Shown: in pieces, positions 1-12,955 of the stretch
How the letters are laid out: every line of letters starts with the position of its first letter
Position numbering within the stretch: the first letter of the stretch is position 1
Origin: Hexactinellida sp. DTS-2022
Lineage: Eukaryota > Porifera > Hexactinellida
Reading direction: 5' to 3'
DNA length: 64,000 nucleotides
Assembly: GCA_028753945.1 (NCBI GenBank)
Contig: JAPNXP010000001.1
Location: 1,178,001-1,242,000 of the forward strand
Program-made: the position numbers and the translations under genes
Notes under the pieces: generated by a model
Databases searched by the model: none
Seen by the model: only the letters and a program-made list of their open reading frames with translations
What the model was told of the DNA's origin: nothing

Positions 1-604
1 GTAATTTGTTCAAATTTAATTAACTTAATACACTTAATTAGTTAAGTTAATTAGACTGATCAGATTACTTGTTATGCTACATTAAATATTGTAACCTTGC
101 TCAGTCATGGAAATTGGAGATACTAAGTATTTATAATATTTATAATTGTAGATACCTCTTGCATTCTTCCATATGCACTTACGCGTATTAACATTAATTA
201 AGTGATACACATTCTGTAGTATTTTAATTGTTTGGGAATAAAATTTGAAAACTTTCTGAGTAACTTATAATATCTTAATAATACGTAATTCGAACATATG
301 CCATAATCTTATCTATATGCCTTCATTGGTGTAGATAGCTAATTGAGATGTTTCTAGCCATCGATCAAAATACTTGTTTTTAATGAGTATTATAATATTT
401 TTGATTTGTTACAAATATAATGGGAATTTATTATAAATCTAGTTGATAAAAAATCTAGTTCATTGTGATTTATTTGAATATCATATTCATGTCATCAGAA
501 CAAGTGTTCAATTAATTACTATATTTGAAATTCAGAATCTAATTTAATTTGTTGTTGTCTAGTGATTTTATCAGATATACTTTACACTCATTTATTTGTT
601 CTAG
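1..604. other. AT-rich intron or upstream DNA of the GATA gene
   Basis: Very AT-rich sequence with no supported coding frame. It ends in a pyrimidine-rich stretch and a TAG acceptor just before the zinc-finger exon at 605, so it is most likely the 3' part of an intron whose upstream exons lie outside the window. Nothing else is recognised in it. Confidence 0.6.
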
Positions 605-3600
605 ACAACTCCCAGCAGAAGACAGGGCATCGCTTGCTCTAACTGTGGCACTACTGTCACGTCTCTGTGGCGAAGGAAAGAGGGCCAGGTGGTCTGCAAT
701 GCCTGTGGACTCTACTATAAGCTGCACTCGGTGAGATTCTGCATTCTGATATACTGTATTTATTTTGGTTAATATTATTTGTTTTTGACAACCTTCTGTG
801 TTCTTGTCAGTTAGGGGACTTTCAAATGTTCCGTAACGCAAAAATCCCCAAAATTAGATAACCCCTCCCTATGTCACATTTTTCGTATCTTTTTATTATG
901 AAAGAGGTGATCTGTTATACATTGTTAATCCCCTTGCAAGCGTTGCGTAACGATTGAACGGCCCTTTGCATTTACTCTGGCCCTAAACTGTATCCTCATT
1001 GAATTCCCTGAAATAGATAATGTTCTCAGTTACATTATGTATTAACCATTTTGGCGCGTACTTGGAAAGGTTTCGGACGAATCTATCGATGCCAAGCTTT
1101 ATTTTTGGGTCTCAAATGCTTGCGAGTCACTAACATAATTACGTTGCCTTAATTACATTTTAATTACTTATTTTGTCGTTGATTGCTCAAACATGAAGCA
1201 CTTCAACTTAAAATCTTATTAAATGTTTTTATATTTCTTTGATAGTGGGTACAAAGTATCTACATTGATAAGAACATAAAAAATATAATTCGTTTGCTCC
1301 AAAAGTTATTCAATTAATTAACCAATACATGGTTTATGATGAAAGGGATAATTTAATTTTATAACCATTTATTGAGCTGTCTGGGCAAAAGAATTTTTTC
1401 ACACCTTTGTAGCATACACTGTAACATACCCATAACTCTAGCAAATATTTGAGTTTCTTTGAAAAGGTTTTGAAAGTTGTAGATCGAATTTCTCTCTGTA
1501 TACTAATTAAGCATCACCTGACTATTTAGTTCATGTAGAGCGGTAATGCAGTTGCAGCGTACCTTCATCAGTTTGAATATGTATAGTTATTACTGTGTTT
1601 AATTTTGTTGTTCTCTTAATAATTAATAATTAATTAATAATAGTACGAGTCATAACGAAGTAGAGTAACAGATTAGCTGTATTTCTCATGCTGTTAAATT
1701 CAATCCATTAAATCTAACCTTATGAATATTGAAATACTCTTTATTTATCATCCATAGTTTAAAGTATAACTTGTTTTTAGAATAGTTTAATTAAGTTAAG
1801 TTATTATATACTTTGGATAACTTTCATAATTATAGAATTACACAATCCCTCTTATACTGTAGGGCCTGGATAATAGCAATCGTGTTTACACAATTATGCT
1901 TGCTTAAAAGATTACCTTACTATTAAAGGAACCTAACACAATAACTAGTATCTAACTTGCTAAATAGAGCCTGTCATTTGAACAATTGCTACTAAAGGAA
2001 TCCTAATCTACGTTTTATGTTACCGATGGCTAATCTGCTTGGGGTCTCATTGTATAATAATCTATTAAGTTATCTGCGTTTCATACACATTAAGTTTATC
2101 CAATCACTTAATTTAAATTAAATTAAATTAAATAGTTACAGCGATGATCGATGTTAGAATAAACAAGAAAACCTTTTTAGCACTTTTTTAGAAAGTAAAT
2201 AGGGAAAATATATAGAAACGTCGTCGCCGATTATTAACGATACAGATGATCGAAAGATTTTCCTAAATTGCATACATACTTTATTCGAGATGTTAAAATA
2301 TTGGAATCGTTTTAACGACTTCTCGCAATTATTTATTTATTTATTACAATTCATCATTTCTACGAATACCCATCTTCAGAGCCAAGTTGTCAACGTATTT
2401 CCTGAATTTAATTTATTCAAACTTCTATTATAAGTTTTCATCTTCTGATTAACGCACTACAATTTATCAACTTATGTTCGCTCCTTAGAGATGAACTCTC
2501 CACTTAAACTCTCATAATAATGAGCTTACTCTTAATTTATTCAAAGTCAACTACTCTCTCACGTAGCCAATAGACATTCAATAGATAAAGTTTGAATAGC
2601 TAACAATAGAAGGTGATAACTTTCGTTTCCCTTATTTACACTAATGAAAACCTCTCTTCTTGATGAAAAGTAATGTTCCCATACTGTAGATAGTTGCTAA
2701 GCGGTTTGACATTAAAATATTTAATTATACAACTACGTGTTATATTTCCTTATAAGCTAAAGGAGGGCTGCTTAAGACAATGCTAACTTTAAAACCATAG
2801 GTTTTTCTACTTGTATCATAAACATTCTGTGAAGAGTGTAATACAAATGGATTATCAAGTTGTTCATTGATGTGTTAACATTTTCATAAAGAGTTGCAAC
2901 CTAATTATCTAGTTTGCTGTGTCCTCGTTGTACGATTAATTGCACATTAATTAAATGCTAATCTGGGTGGATGTTGACACCTTATTCGGTTTCATTCAAT
3001 TTTTAACATTTAATCCAATCCAATCAAAAATGTTTCTTCGATGTTACTACATTTTGTAAGGTCTCTCACTTTTCTCCTTCTGCTAATTCTAACTACTAGT
3101 TCTCAGAACAGACGCATATTGCATTTACAAGAATTGGAACCAGCCTGTCGCACTCGAAAATATTCTCCAAAAGTCTGAATCCCGTCAGTGTAGGAATGTA
3201 CTTTCATCAACCCGTTTGTATTGCTTCACACGTTACAATTTAGGTCTTCTGTACACTCAATACTGTAGTATTGCCTGTGAATCATCACTTTTTGACATTG
3301 CTATACTTATGCCAGTTAAGCCAATACTTAATTGTGTGGCATTTTGTACTTTAAGAGCGAGAGACAGATTTCTTACTGTCTTGACTCGAGAACTTCTACA
3401 GGTGTTTTATCTTAAATATAACTGATTCGCTTGTGATTCACACAACTTAAAGTCTCGATGATTATGTGACGAAACATTGTTCGAATACTTCCTCTTCTTT
3501 ATTAACTTCTGATATTAAACCGAGAGCTTACTTATCAGAAATCCAAGGTGGAAGTTTTAAGCTTCCGAACTTTGATTGAATCAGCTGATTGATTCCTAAA

Positions 3601-4707
3601 TGATCAGAAAATTAATTTTTACATCAAAGTCATTATATATATACACTAAAATTATGAGATTATTTTAAGTCGTTTCAATATAAAAACCTGGTTTCGAAAA
3701 ACGAAATATGTAGATGACCTTGCAAGTGTCTGGAAATTGCATTATAAAGTGTGTTGGCAATATAAGTACCGTATTATTCGAATAGTAGCCTAAGCGATTA
3801 TTGTTTTGGGCCATTTTCTGACTAATAATTTTTGTGACTTTTCGAGAATATCACTTGTTGATACAATTTATTTAGTATAGTCGGTTGATAATTGTATTGC
3901 AACTAATATTAGATAAAGAAATTTACTCAGGGTACCGGTAGTAAATTTGTATTTGCTAATTTGGGGGGGCTATTATTGGAGGTAGGCGATTATTCGAATA
4001 GGGGCTACTATTAGAGTATATACGGTAGTTCCAAAATCTATCTATACGTACATCATGATACTTCAATTTGACATTTTATTTTCCTTTATTCCTGGAAATT
4101 ATAACTACATATTTCGAGTTTTTTTGTAAGCCATAATTGATTCTGATTCATTCTTGATTGATTACATAACTTCTCTGTCAACATTTTAACTTTCAAATAA
4201 CAGGAATTTTTATATTTTATTCCCGTTAGAATCCGTACTTTCGCTATACTCTATAGCTTTACGCACTTTAGTTTATGCACTTTATTTTCACAGGTTGACC
4301 GTCCGCTCTCCATGAAGAAGCCCTGCATACGGACACGTAACAGACGGCCAGGTGGCAACAAAGGGAAGAAGGGAGGCATCCTACCTACCACGCCCATATT
4401 GGGTCAGAACCAGATAATTTCACCGCTAAATGGACATGTGGCTGCATCAGCATTCGCTAACCACATGCCTCTCTTCACGTGCCCGCAAGAAGAGCAGATA
4501 ATGGACCCCAATTGTCAGGCAGTGAGCTCTCCTTACCTCAAATCAGACCTAAGCGCTCACCTAAAACTACCTTTCCACTTTCCAGGTGTAGTGCATCAGT
4601 TCCAACACGAAGTAGGTAACCTGGGCGACGGTATCACAGCAATAAATCCTGTGTCTCCTATGGACTACAAGCCTAACTTCTCTTTACAATACGACATTAA
4701 TAACTAA
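605..4707 (+). CDS. GATA-type zinc-finger transcription factor, 3' part
   Basis: DNA-binding transcription factor of the GATA family, acting in the nucleus on GATA sites. Two exons are visible: 605-730 and 4294-4707 (stop TAA), joined in phase 0 across a GT-AG intron of 3563 bases. Exon one encodes the finger, with CSNC, then LWRR, then [11 protein letters not shown]. Exon two continues with VDRPLSMKK and a basic tail ([16 protein letters not shown]), the usual C-terminal extension of animal GATA fingers. The remaining 100 or so residues are unconserved. The spacing between the cysteine pairs is 16 residues, where animal GATA fingers normally have 17; one residue is missing in the loop after LWRR. 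The 5' end of the gene, including any second finger, is outside the window. Confidence 0.9.
731..4293 (+). other. Large GATA intron (3.6 kb)
   Basis: AT-rich intron with donor GTGAGA and acceptor TTTTCACAG. It contains no convincing exon. A short-inverted-repeat element sits at 3767-4027. The 69-codon frame at 3216-3425 has no recognisable features and is judged to be chance. Confidence 0.7.
3767..4027. mobile_element. MITE in the GATA intron
   Basis: The left end (TACCGTATTATTCGAATAGT) and the right end are imperfect inverted complements, the right one reading GTATATACGGTA at its tip. Both continue into GCC/GGC next to a shared ATAGTAG core. The element is about 261 bp with no coding capacity. 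The superfamily is not assigned. Confidence 0.6.
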
Positions 4708-5123
4708 CAACTAATTCCATTTAATCCGCAATCCCGAAATTCGATCAATATCTGTTCATACAGGCATTTAGGATGATTAGCATGAGACATGCGTTCAGAG
4801 ACTTGTAGTAAATATCTGTCAACAAACAACTCAACTCTGTATTCATTTCGAGACGTCCTTCATTGACCAAGTTCTCTCATCTTTATCTCTAGCATGTATA
4901 CTTATTTCATTTTTAGTTGATTATGTTAGTACTTTTATATCATTCACAGCTGAATGTAAGATGTATATATATTCATGACTAGATTTAATACATTTATAAA
5001 TTGTGGCCATCACTGCTAATAATGTTTATTAAATTGCTCGATATGTTATGATAATTATCACTCCTAAAAAGTAAAAACTAAAGTAAACTAATAATATGTA
5101 CTAATTAAAAGAGCATCCTTATA

Positions 5124-5280
5124 TGTAGACCGTCTAGAAATAGACGGTCTATAAAAGCCCATACAAATAAGCCAAAAATTTGTAGACCGTCTATAAATTC
5201 TGTAGACCACTTGCCCTGCTTTTTATGGGTAATACTAATGCATAGGGAATAAAACCTGGTCTATTTCTAGACGGTCTACA
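5124..5280. mobile_element. 157-bp TA-flanked MITE
   Basis: The ends are near-perfect inverted repeats: TGTAGACCGTCTAGAAATAG on the left and its complement ending at 5280. TA lies immediately outside both ends, as expected for Tc1/mariner-type insertion. An internal partial copy of the end motif (GTAGACCGTCTATAAA) occurs near 5181. No coding capacity. Confidence 0.75.
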
Positions 5281-5929
5281 TATAAGATATCTCTAATTAA
5301 AATACCTTTAAATTGTAATATTTAATTAGAGATTATAAATATATATTTAGATCTTTAATTGTAATATTTAATTAGAGATTATAAATGTATATTTAGATCT
5401 TGGTTTATATTTTAATTAATTTAAATGAGAATATTTCTCATTCTCTTTGAGTTTGCATAAGAATACTTGGTAAAGATTGATTAAATTTGTTTATTGCAGA
5501 AAAGCGATGGTATATAAAGCTAACGACCCTCTATTTTACCACAAAATGCCATTGAATTCCCTAGAACATTGATCAGTTAAGAATACACTACATTTAGATT
5601 ATTTGTTATAGTTACATTTTAAAAATTTATTGATTCCACAGATAAGTTTCACGTAGTAAGATTTAATTAACTAATTAATGAGTAAAATAATATTTTAGAG
5701 CCACCAGTAAACTATTGTTTATTTATTCGACTGCGGAGAAACTTATGCCAACCAAACAAAACATTATACATCAAAGATAAATTATATCAAGCTTTTCCAA
5801 TTGCAGGACTCCATGATATGTAATCTACTAATTTGACCAACATTTTGTAACGGACCTGTTTAATATGATAGGCTGATAACTTATTGTTTTACACTCATTT
5901 TATTGAGGTGTGTGTAGAAGGAAATATGA

Positions 5930-6710
5930 CAGTTGTGTACAGAGACATTTGTGTACAAGACTAGTGCGACACTTGTGTACAGCTTAGTGCGACATTTGTG
6001 TACAACTTTGGTACGACATTTGTGTACAGATTGTATAGCTGTAAATGGGTCACATTAATTGATGAATAATGACCCATTCTTATTAATTTATAATATCAAC
6101 TTTATTCGTAATATTTCAATTTAATTATCTGATCAAACATACAAATAAACGACAATCTATCTTTATTTATGATTCATGATTCATGAATGATAATTTTAGA
6201 TATTAGGCAATCGATTAATGAGTTGAGTTGAGTAGAGACTGAATTTAAAAGAATCTAAATTAACTGTTACCAGGATGAAGGGTGAAAAAAAAAGAAACTG
6301 ACAGTCAGGATCAGGTCTACTTATTATGAACAATTTTCGTCTGCTTATGAAATTATTATTATTATAATGAACAAGTACTACGGTTCCCAATTTAAGGATG
6401 CTGAACGCGAAAATATGGTGAATTTAATGTTAACAACTTAGGTTTGTTTGAGATTTTTGCTTATTAGAATTTAGAAGCCTCTATATTATGAACACAATTT
6501 GGTTCTTGAATGTTTAGAATAAAAGAACCAGACTGTTATCTTAAAAATTGTTAATTATTTATACTTAAATACAACTTGTAATAATGTTTAATTTAGTAAA
6601 GTTCTAATGAGACAATCTCTTCACCTTACTGGGTTGACAGTCCTTGTACACAAGTGTCCCCTGCACAAAACTCTAGTCTGTACAGTGTACACAAATGTTT
6701 CTGTCACAAC
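5930..6710. repeat. GTGTAC-rich repeat with inverted ends
   Basis: Four or five copies of a motif like GACATTTGTGTACA lie at 5930-6030. At 6640-6715 the complement appears (GTACACAAATGTTTCTGTC). The arrangement suggests a decayed element of about 0.8 kb with repeated terminal inverted ends. No target duplication was found. Confidence 0.35.
6302..6534. mobile_element. Decayed CAGT-ended MITE
   Basis: Begins CAGTCAGGATCAGGTCTACT and ends AAAGAACCAGACTG. Internally it carries repeated CTTATTATGAAC-like words. The same design occurs in a better copy at 20011-20206, so this is an older member of that family. Confidence 0.55.
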
Positions 6711-6911
6711 TGTCTCCCTCCGGTGTAGAAGTGTGTCTTCGTTGAAGATAAAATTGTTTAGTGCGTAATCATATCGGAATAACATATATAATTTATTTAC
6801 TAAGGTTGCTACTGAAATTAACTGCAAATATCAAAGAATCCGTTTAATTGGGTAAAACTATCGTCAGACAGATCTTGCCCATTAAAGTGGCGTTTACTGT
6901 ACTATAATGTA

Positions 6912-8931
6912 ATGTCAGGCATGGCTAGCCCAGGCTATAGCGCTGAGCAGCCAGAGGTAATTAAGAGTTCCCGGAGAGAGGAAGTACCCACCTCTCCCAT
7001 TGACTCTTCAGATTCCTGGATCAGTGCCTTCCAGGACCCAGTTGCCGGCATCAACACCTCCTCATGTTGTATGGCATTGGAGGATTTGAATGGAGATGGG
7101 GAGAATAAGCTTATCATTGCTGATGTTGGTACCACACAGTTTGATATGCGTCTCAAGGTGTACAAAGGAACTTCTCTTCTGGCTAATATGCAGTTGATAA
7201 ATCTCCCTTCAGGGATTTGCACTTTCTTTATTGACACAAATGAACCCATGACCCCTGCAATAGCAGTTGCATCAGGCCCGTACGTATATGTGTACAAAAA
7301 CCTTAGACCCTACTTCAAGTTCACGCTCCCCTCGCTTGACATAAATCCGACAGAAGCTCAGTTCTGGAAACAGGCCAAGGAAGAGAAGCTGGAACTGCTT
7401 TCCTTTCGGGATATGTTGGAAGAGCTGCAGGTTGGAATATTATTCTTAAATACAGTTGACTCTCGTTAAGGCGAACAAGATTTATTCCCCCTAGCCTATA
7501 CAAATGTGTGCAGATGACTCCTGTTAAAACACGAACTGATTTCCACAGTCCCCTCGTATTCGTATTTACGAGAACCTACTATAATCCCTTTTATCAAACA
7601 GCTAATCCGTGTGTATTTATATATGTATTATCTAGGCTACTAACACTGGTACCCCGTTGACGCCCCGATCACTGAAACTACTCCAGTGCTTGCCGGAAGA
7701 GCTGGAAATATTCTTCAACATGCACAAACACAGTCCTCTCAAGAGACAGACTGTTATCACGTGTGTTAGTACGATGAAGAAGACGCATAGCGATAGCAAA
7801 GCGATCAGCTGTATCGTTATAGGATCAGAGCACAAAGAGCTGTTCATCCTAGACCCAGAGGCCTTCACAGCTTTGGCTCGTGTTACTCTACCAAATGTGC
7901 CGGTTCTATTGCATATTTCTGGAGTATTCGAGGTTGATTATAAAATATTTGTCTCTTGTCGAGATGGGAATATCTACCTCGTGAAGCGAGGCAGCAAAGT
8001 AGCCAGAGTCTGTATACAGACCGGATCGCATGCTCTAGGTATTGAGAAACAAGGTAAGAACATTCTGGTTGCCTCCATGGACGATTCTCTTACGTGCTAC
8101 ACTTCTCGCGGGAAGAAGCTCTGGAACTTACAGCTGCCGAGTAGCATCACTGCAATGGAAGCGTTTGAGATAAAAACGAAGGGAATAAAGGGCGTTGTGC
8201 TGGCTCTGCGGAACGGCGAGGTTCGGCTGTACAGAGACAAGACGCTGGTTAACAGGCTACTGCTGTCTGATAGCGTCAGTGGCATGAAGTTCGGGAAATT
8301 CGGGAGAGAAGATTCTACACTCGTTGTAGTGACTGGGAGTGGAAAGCTGTTGATAAAAATGTTGAAAAGAACTGCAAACTTGGATGATAGAATTGAAGAT
8401 GCGTTGAAGACGGTTGCGTCTGGGAAGTTAAACCTTCCGAAGAAAACAAAGCTCTACACTGAACAAGCGCTTCGAGAGAGAGATAATGCAGTTTCGATAT
8501 TCCAAACATTTCATAGGGACCTTGAACTGATCAAACTGTACACAACTCGGGCATATGCTAAATCAATAAGTTCCCGTCTGGCCCCTATTTCAGTAACGAA
8601 TGATAATATAAAGTTGTCTGCACAAGTGCAAGGACTCGGTCCTGGTTTCAAGTTAACTGTGAATGTACAAAATGCGTCTAGATTGGCAGTGATTGGACTT
8701 CTAATTACATTCATTTACAACCCAACTATATACAGTATGGCGATCAACTCTATTCCCATTCCATTCCTCGTCCCTTCCATTAATTACTCGCACGAAGCGA
8801 CGATTGAATGTCTCTCCGACACTGGAGTGACGGATGCTATTCGTGTCGTCATCACTAAGGATTCAGTCTCTATTCCTTTGTTGACAGCACTAATTACTAT
8901 GCCAGTCAGTCTTGGAATGCTTATCGTTTAG
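6912..8931 (+). CDS. BBS1: BBSome subunit BBS1
   Basis: Core BBSome subunit, which helps traffic membrane proteins through cilia. Two exons, 6912-7430 and 7636-8931, join in phase 0 to give 604 residues, close to the roughly 593 of the human protein. Family-typical blocks are easy to read: ALEDLNGDGENKLIIADVG near residue 57, ASGPYVYVYKNLRPYFKF near 120, SPLKRQTVIT at the start of the second exon, then a run of beta-propeller blades (KELFILDPEAF, RDGNIYLVKRGSK, LRNGEVRLYRDK) and the C-terminal VQGLGPGFKLTVNVQNASR adaptin-ear-like part. The ATG at 6912 is the first in frame, and a second in-frame ATG follows four codons later. The donor GTTGGA is non-consensus but restores alignment with the family. 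The 205-bp intron contains a CAGT-type MITE. Confidence 0.96.
7452..7579. mobile_element. pogo-like MITE in the BBS1 intron
   Basis: Starts after TA with CAGTTGACTCTCGTTAAGGC and ends near TTACGAGAACCTACTA, an imperfect inverted repeat. Internal words (CCCCCTAGCCTATACAAATG) are shared with copies near 17985 and 44247. It occupies more than half of the 205-bp intron. Confidence 0.6.
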
Positions 8932-9654
8932 CGTAACTATTGCTACTGGCAACTCAAACTAGATTTATTCTATACATGATTGCTCTCAGATTAATTATCA
9001 GTGTTTCGTATCTACTTTGTTTTGTGATGATACATCTATCCCTTATTAATAGCGGGTTTTGAGCATTACGTATATGCTTTATTTATGACAAATTTAACGT
9101 ATCCTAAGTGTTAGAATTTCCAACCATTAATAAATTCTCAGGGCTCTTAACTTATTATGAAATAGTCATTCAAAGCTTTTCACATCCACAGGTTATTTAG
9201 ATTAATTTAACCCAATCAGTACGCAACGTGCGATTGCGCGATTCCATGTATAAATAAAACACTGCACATTTAGAATTAGGGTTGAAACGAATATTCAAAT
9301 ATTCGTTCGTTTTGATCATTAAGCAATAAATCAATTTCAAGATTCTAAATACAGTGGAAAATAGTTTTTTTGTTAATATTAAAATAATTAAATGATAGTT
9401 ACAGTATTAGACACAAAAAGTTAAGAATTTATATTTACGATCTCTCCAACTATACAAAAATCATGTTGTTGTCCAAAAGTAGTAAACGAGTATTCGGTAT
9501 TCGGTTCAATCTAATGTTCGTTAAAACGAACATTGTTTAATCATTTCGAACAAATAGTATTCGGTATATTCGTTTCAGCCCTATTTATATTAGCCAATTA
9601 TTAAATTTCAATCTTCCAGGGACTTTTCCTCTAATTCGTTCAATTTTAGATGAA

Positions 9655-9865
9655 TTCCTTATATGTCTGCGAAATTTGCTTATTCGTATGTCGGCTAAAT
9701 CCTTATTTGTCGGCGAAATTTGCTTATTCCCTGTCGGCTAAATCCTTATTTGTCGGCGAAATTTGCTTATTCCCTGTCGGCTAAATCCTTATTTGTCTGC
9801 GAAATTTGCTTATTCTATGTTGGCTAAATCCTTATTGTCGGCGAAATTTGCTTATATGTCGGCTA
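9655..9865. repeat. Tandem repeat, about 44-bp unit
   Basis: Four to five units built from two alternating half-units, GGCGAAATTTGCTTATTCCC and GTCGGCTAAATCCTTATTTG. Copies differ by a few bases and the last is shortened. It is not CRISPR-like, because the whole unit is repeated with no variable spacers. Confidence 0.8.
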
Positions 9866-10742
9866 GCCGACATTGTAGGCGGCCGTTATATTAATTACAG
9901 AATTTCTATTATAAAAAACATTTTAAAAAACTTCTAACTAGCCAACCAACCAAATAATTAAAAACTCGGCCAAATTTCCAAAGCAGCGAATTGGAGAATT
10001 TCTAATATTATAATTATCCCATCATCTTACTTTAAGATTCACAATTCAGTTTAGTAAACTCGAAAATACTATGGATCCTATGTTTGGATCATAATAGTAG
10101 TATAATATCTCATAATAGTAGATTAGTAATAAATTAATTTATTAGAATTACTTATTTAGTTATTTTGAATATGGGTATTGACCAGGTTGAAACCGCTCAC
10201 ACCAAATATCTGTATTCATGAATACTTGCCCTACCGAATACGAATATACTGATAATATTCACTTACGTGAACCGAGTACGAATACTGATAATATTTGGTT
10301 ACGTCAACCGAATACTGATAATATTCTGTCTGGAGACCGAATATCAGGACCAGCAGAAGAGGGGTGTTTGGGGCGGCCTGGGCCGCCCCACTTTTTCTGT
10401 GATTTTTTGGTACTATTAAATTTCGCGGGTGTGTTTATTGACTCTGCAATCCTCACAATTTTCATCATAATACAAGGCCGCCTCACCTCTCACGAGCTTC
10501 CTCCGGCCCTGCCGAATATCGAATAGTGCCTGGCACTGCCTGCAGGGGTTTATCTAGGTGCCGGCCAGGCATCAGTTGTGGTGAAAAAGTGCAGGGATTG
10601 CGATTCGATTTAGGTGCCGGGTGTATGACCAGATTTTCTGGTCCAGAAATGCTTGGATAAACAACTGTTTGTGCACCGTAGCATTTACCTCCTTAAAATA
10701 ATGCCGCATCATTGAATTATACTGATTACGAGCCCTTCGGTC

Positions 10743-10850
10743 TCGGTCGCTTTGCGACAAGATCGGTGCTACGCACCTCAAGTTAACGGCCGCTGTGCGG
10801 CCTTACTCCTCACACTTTCTACCATGGAAATGGTAGAAAGGGACGTTATG
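10743..10850. repeat. Cluster of short perfect hairpins
   Basis: Several tiny perfect hairpins with 5-6 bp arms and 3-nt loops follow each other: GTCGC-TTT-GCGAC, GGTGC-TAC-GCACC and GGCCGC-TGT-GCGGCC. A longer stem TTTCTACCAT/ATGGTAGAAA comes last. A similar pair is found at 50341-50393. Function unknown. Confidence 0.6.
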
Positions 10851-10857
10851 ATTTTGA

Positions 10858-11085
10858 ATTTTCATTAATTTGTTTACCTATCTGTGTAAACAACAACAAA
10901 TACACAAATTAGAATTGTATAAATGCGAAATTCGTGTTCAGCATAATTGTTTACCTATTATATCATTTGTTTACCAATTATAACATTTGACAGTTAACTA
11001 CTATCTCATATATTAATGCGGTTTCTATTCCCCCATCACTTTAATACAATCCGGACAAACACACAAACAACAATCGAGATTCAAT
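10858..11085. repeat. Dispersed repeat, copy 1
   Basis: Shares an ordered series of words with 53104-53300 in the BBS4 intron: TGTAAACAACAA, AATTCGT.TTCAGCATAA, TTGTTTACCTATTATA, ATAACATTTG, CTATCTCA and later ACAAACAACAATC. This looks like an old interspersed element; no ends or coding sequence are defined. Confidence 0.5.
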
Positions 11086-12805
11086 AAGAAAGATGTATTA
11101 TGGCTAATACCTTTAGGGTGTCGGAAAATTTATACTTTCATAATAAAGTGCCAGCCACGAAAATCCTAGATAACCCCTGAAAAGTGGTATCATATATATT
11201 AGGTTGGCATTGGCAACCGAATACCGAATACTGATATCAGGTTGGCAACCAAATTTCAACTATTCGCAAATAATATTCGGTTCAACCAAATTTATCAGTA
11301 TTCATAACAAATGAGACTCAGCCCCCCCTACTATAACTTTCTGGCTACAGGCCTGCTTGGTATAGGTATTGGTAATTTAGGAACTTAATTTAAATAATAC
11401 GGACACATCATTATTATTGTTCGGATTAGTGTGTATTTTCTCCATTGAATTAAGGTATGGTATATTTTTAGCAAAATAGCTCTAGACACTAGTCTAGAGG
11501 GTTGGAATTATATTATAATCCATTTTGTCCATAATTAATGATCCAATTCCAGCCTATAATCCATAATTCAAAGTTTATTCTAAAATTATTGGGAACACTG
11601 ATTACGTTTGTTGCTGACATTTGCTACGTCTTTAAAAATGATATATTGGTATGTGCCTGACAACCAATTCTGTATTCGCATCAATTACCCATTGCGCCAA
11701 TATTTGAATCAGTCATTTGTCAGATGATACACTTCAAACTTTGGAGCAGTGACTTTCATCACTTGCTATAGATTTCCATAATTTATATTTATCTTGATTG
11801 GAATTTCAGTGTCATAGTTATTCAACACCACATATATTTACGATTTGAAATAATCTTAGTTTGTTACGTTTTTATCTTCGGATATGGAATGTTTTGCGTC
11901 TCTCAATTTTAGACTATAGCTCTCAAAGGTCTTCCTGATAACAAACACTAGGTTTGCCGTAAAAGCTTGATTTAATATAAGCCACTGGAGTTCATAGCTA
12001 TAATCTGTTTTCTTCAATAAATTATAATTATTGCCAAGTAATCCAGGTAATCTGGTGCCAAATTGTTAAAGCTTGTCATAACATAATAACTAGCTCCTTG
12101 TAGCTAACCATTGGCGCGGCGTTTAGAACACTATTAAAATATTCCCCGACATACTCTGTCGATTGATGCCTTCTGTACTTTTTAGATGTATTTCATGTGG
12201 TATTTGTAATTGAATGATGTTTGTGTCTGTTACAGGGGATTATTTAGCTGCCTCGGCATCTGTTGAGCAGCCAAGGTGCTTGCAGTGTGACTTAACCTAG
12301 ATGTAAGCCAACATGTCCTGTTTTCCATTAATATCGAACAATACAATTACTTGGCAAAGAAATGCAGGATCAGTATAATAATTTGGATATTTATAATTTC
12401 ACATGATACTCTATAACAAGATTTTATCTAGGTGCCGGATTTAGCTCTATTTAGGTGCCGGGTTAGCACTTAGTCCTGTATATTTAAATAGTTTAAAAAA
12501 ATTGAGTTTCCCGGTGTAAGCGCGCTTTGGGGACCCCAGCGTTCTAGGGATCCCCGTCCCTAAAGCCCTAGCGTTTTAGGGACCCCCGTCCCCATATCGC
12601 TAGTGTTTTAAAGCCCAGGGGGCCAAAATGCTAGCGATTTAGGAACGTGGTCCCTAAAACGCGTTTACACCGGCCCAGAAAATCCTGGATAAACCCCTGG
12701 TCTGTTATAACTTATAAGTTAACTATCCACTGATGATCAACTTTTGTTGCTGTTACATGTGTCTTACAAATAATCTATTTCCAGAGGTAGTTCTGAAAGG
12801 CAATA

Positions 12806-12955
12806 CAGTGGCAAGTCGCACTTTGAACGAAATTTGCTTGCTATTAGAGGAATAAAATTGACATCAAATGCTCGCTTGGGGACTGAAAATAACTTGATAA
12901 TAGAGCAATAATATATTTTTATTATTCGAGCAATTACTATTAGGCGAACACCACT
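12806..12955. mobile_element. CAGT-type MITE
   Basis: TA then CAGTGGCAAGTCGCAC at the left. The right end is ATTAGGCGAACACCACTA. It is a family mate of 54915-55088, with the shared internal text AATTTGCTTGCTA and ATGCTCGC.TGGGGACT. Confidence 0.6.

Larger units (their letters stand above)
4708..6911. other. Intergenic, GATA to BBS1
   Basis: AT-rich DNA with no supported gene. It holds a perfect-ended MITE at 5124-5280, a GTGTAC-rich short repeat block at 5930-6030 with an inverted counterpart near 6640-6735, and a decayed CAGT-type element at about 6302-6534. The short open frames here overlap these repeats and are not believed. Confidence 0.6.

Noticed and set aside
10218..10526. 102-codon open frame
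   Set aside because: It begins in direct repeats of GAATACTGATAATATT and continues through a repeat-rich stretch; no homology or codon bias.
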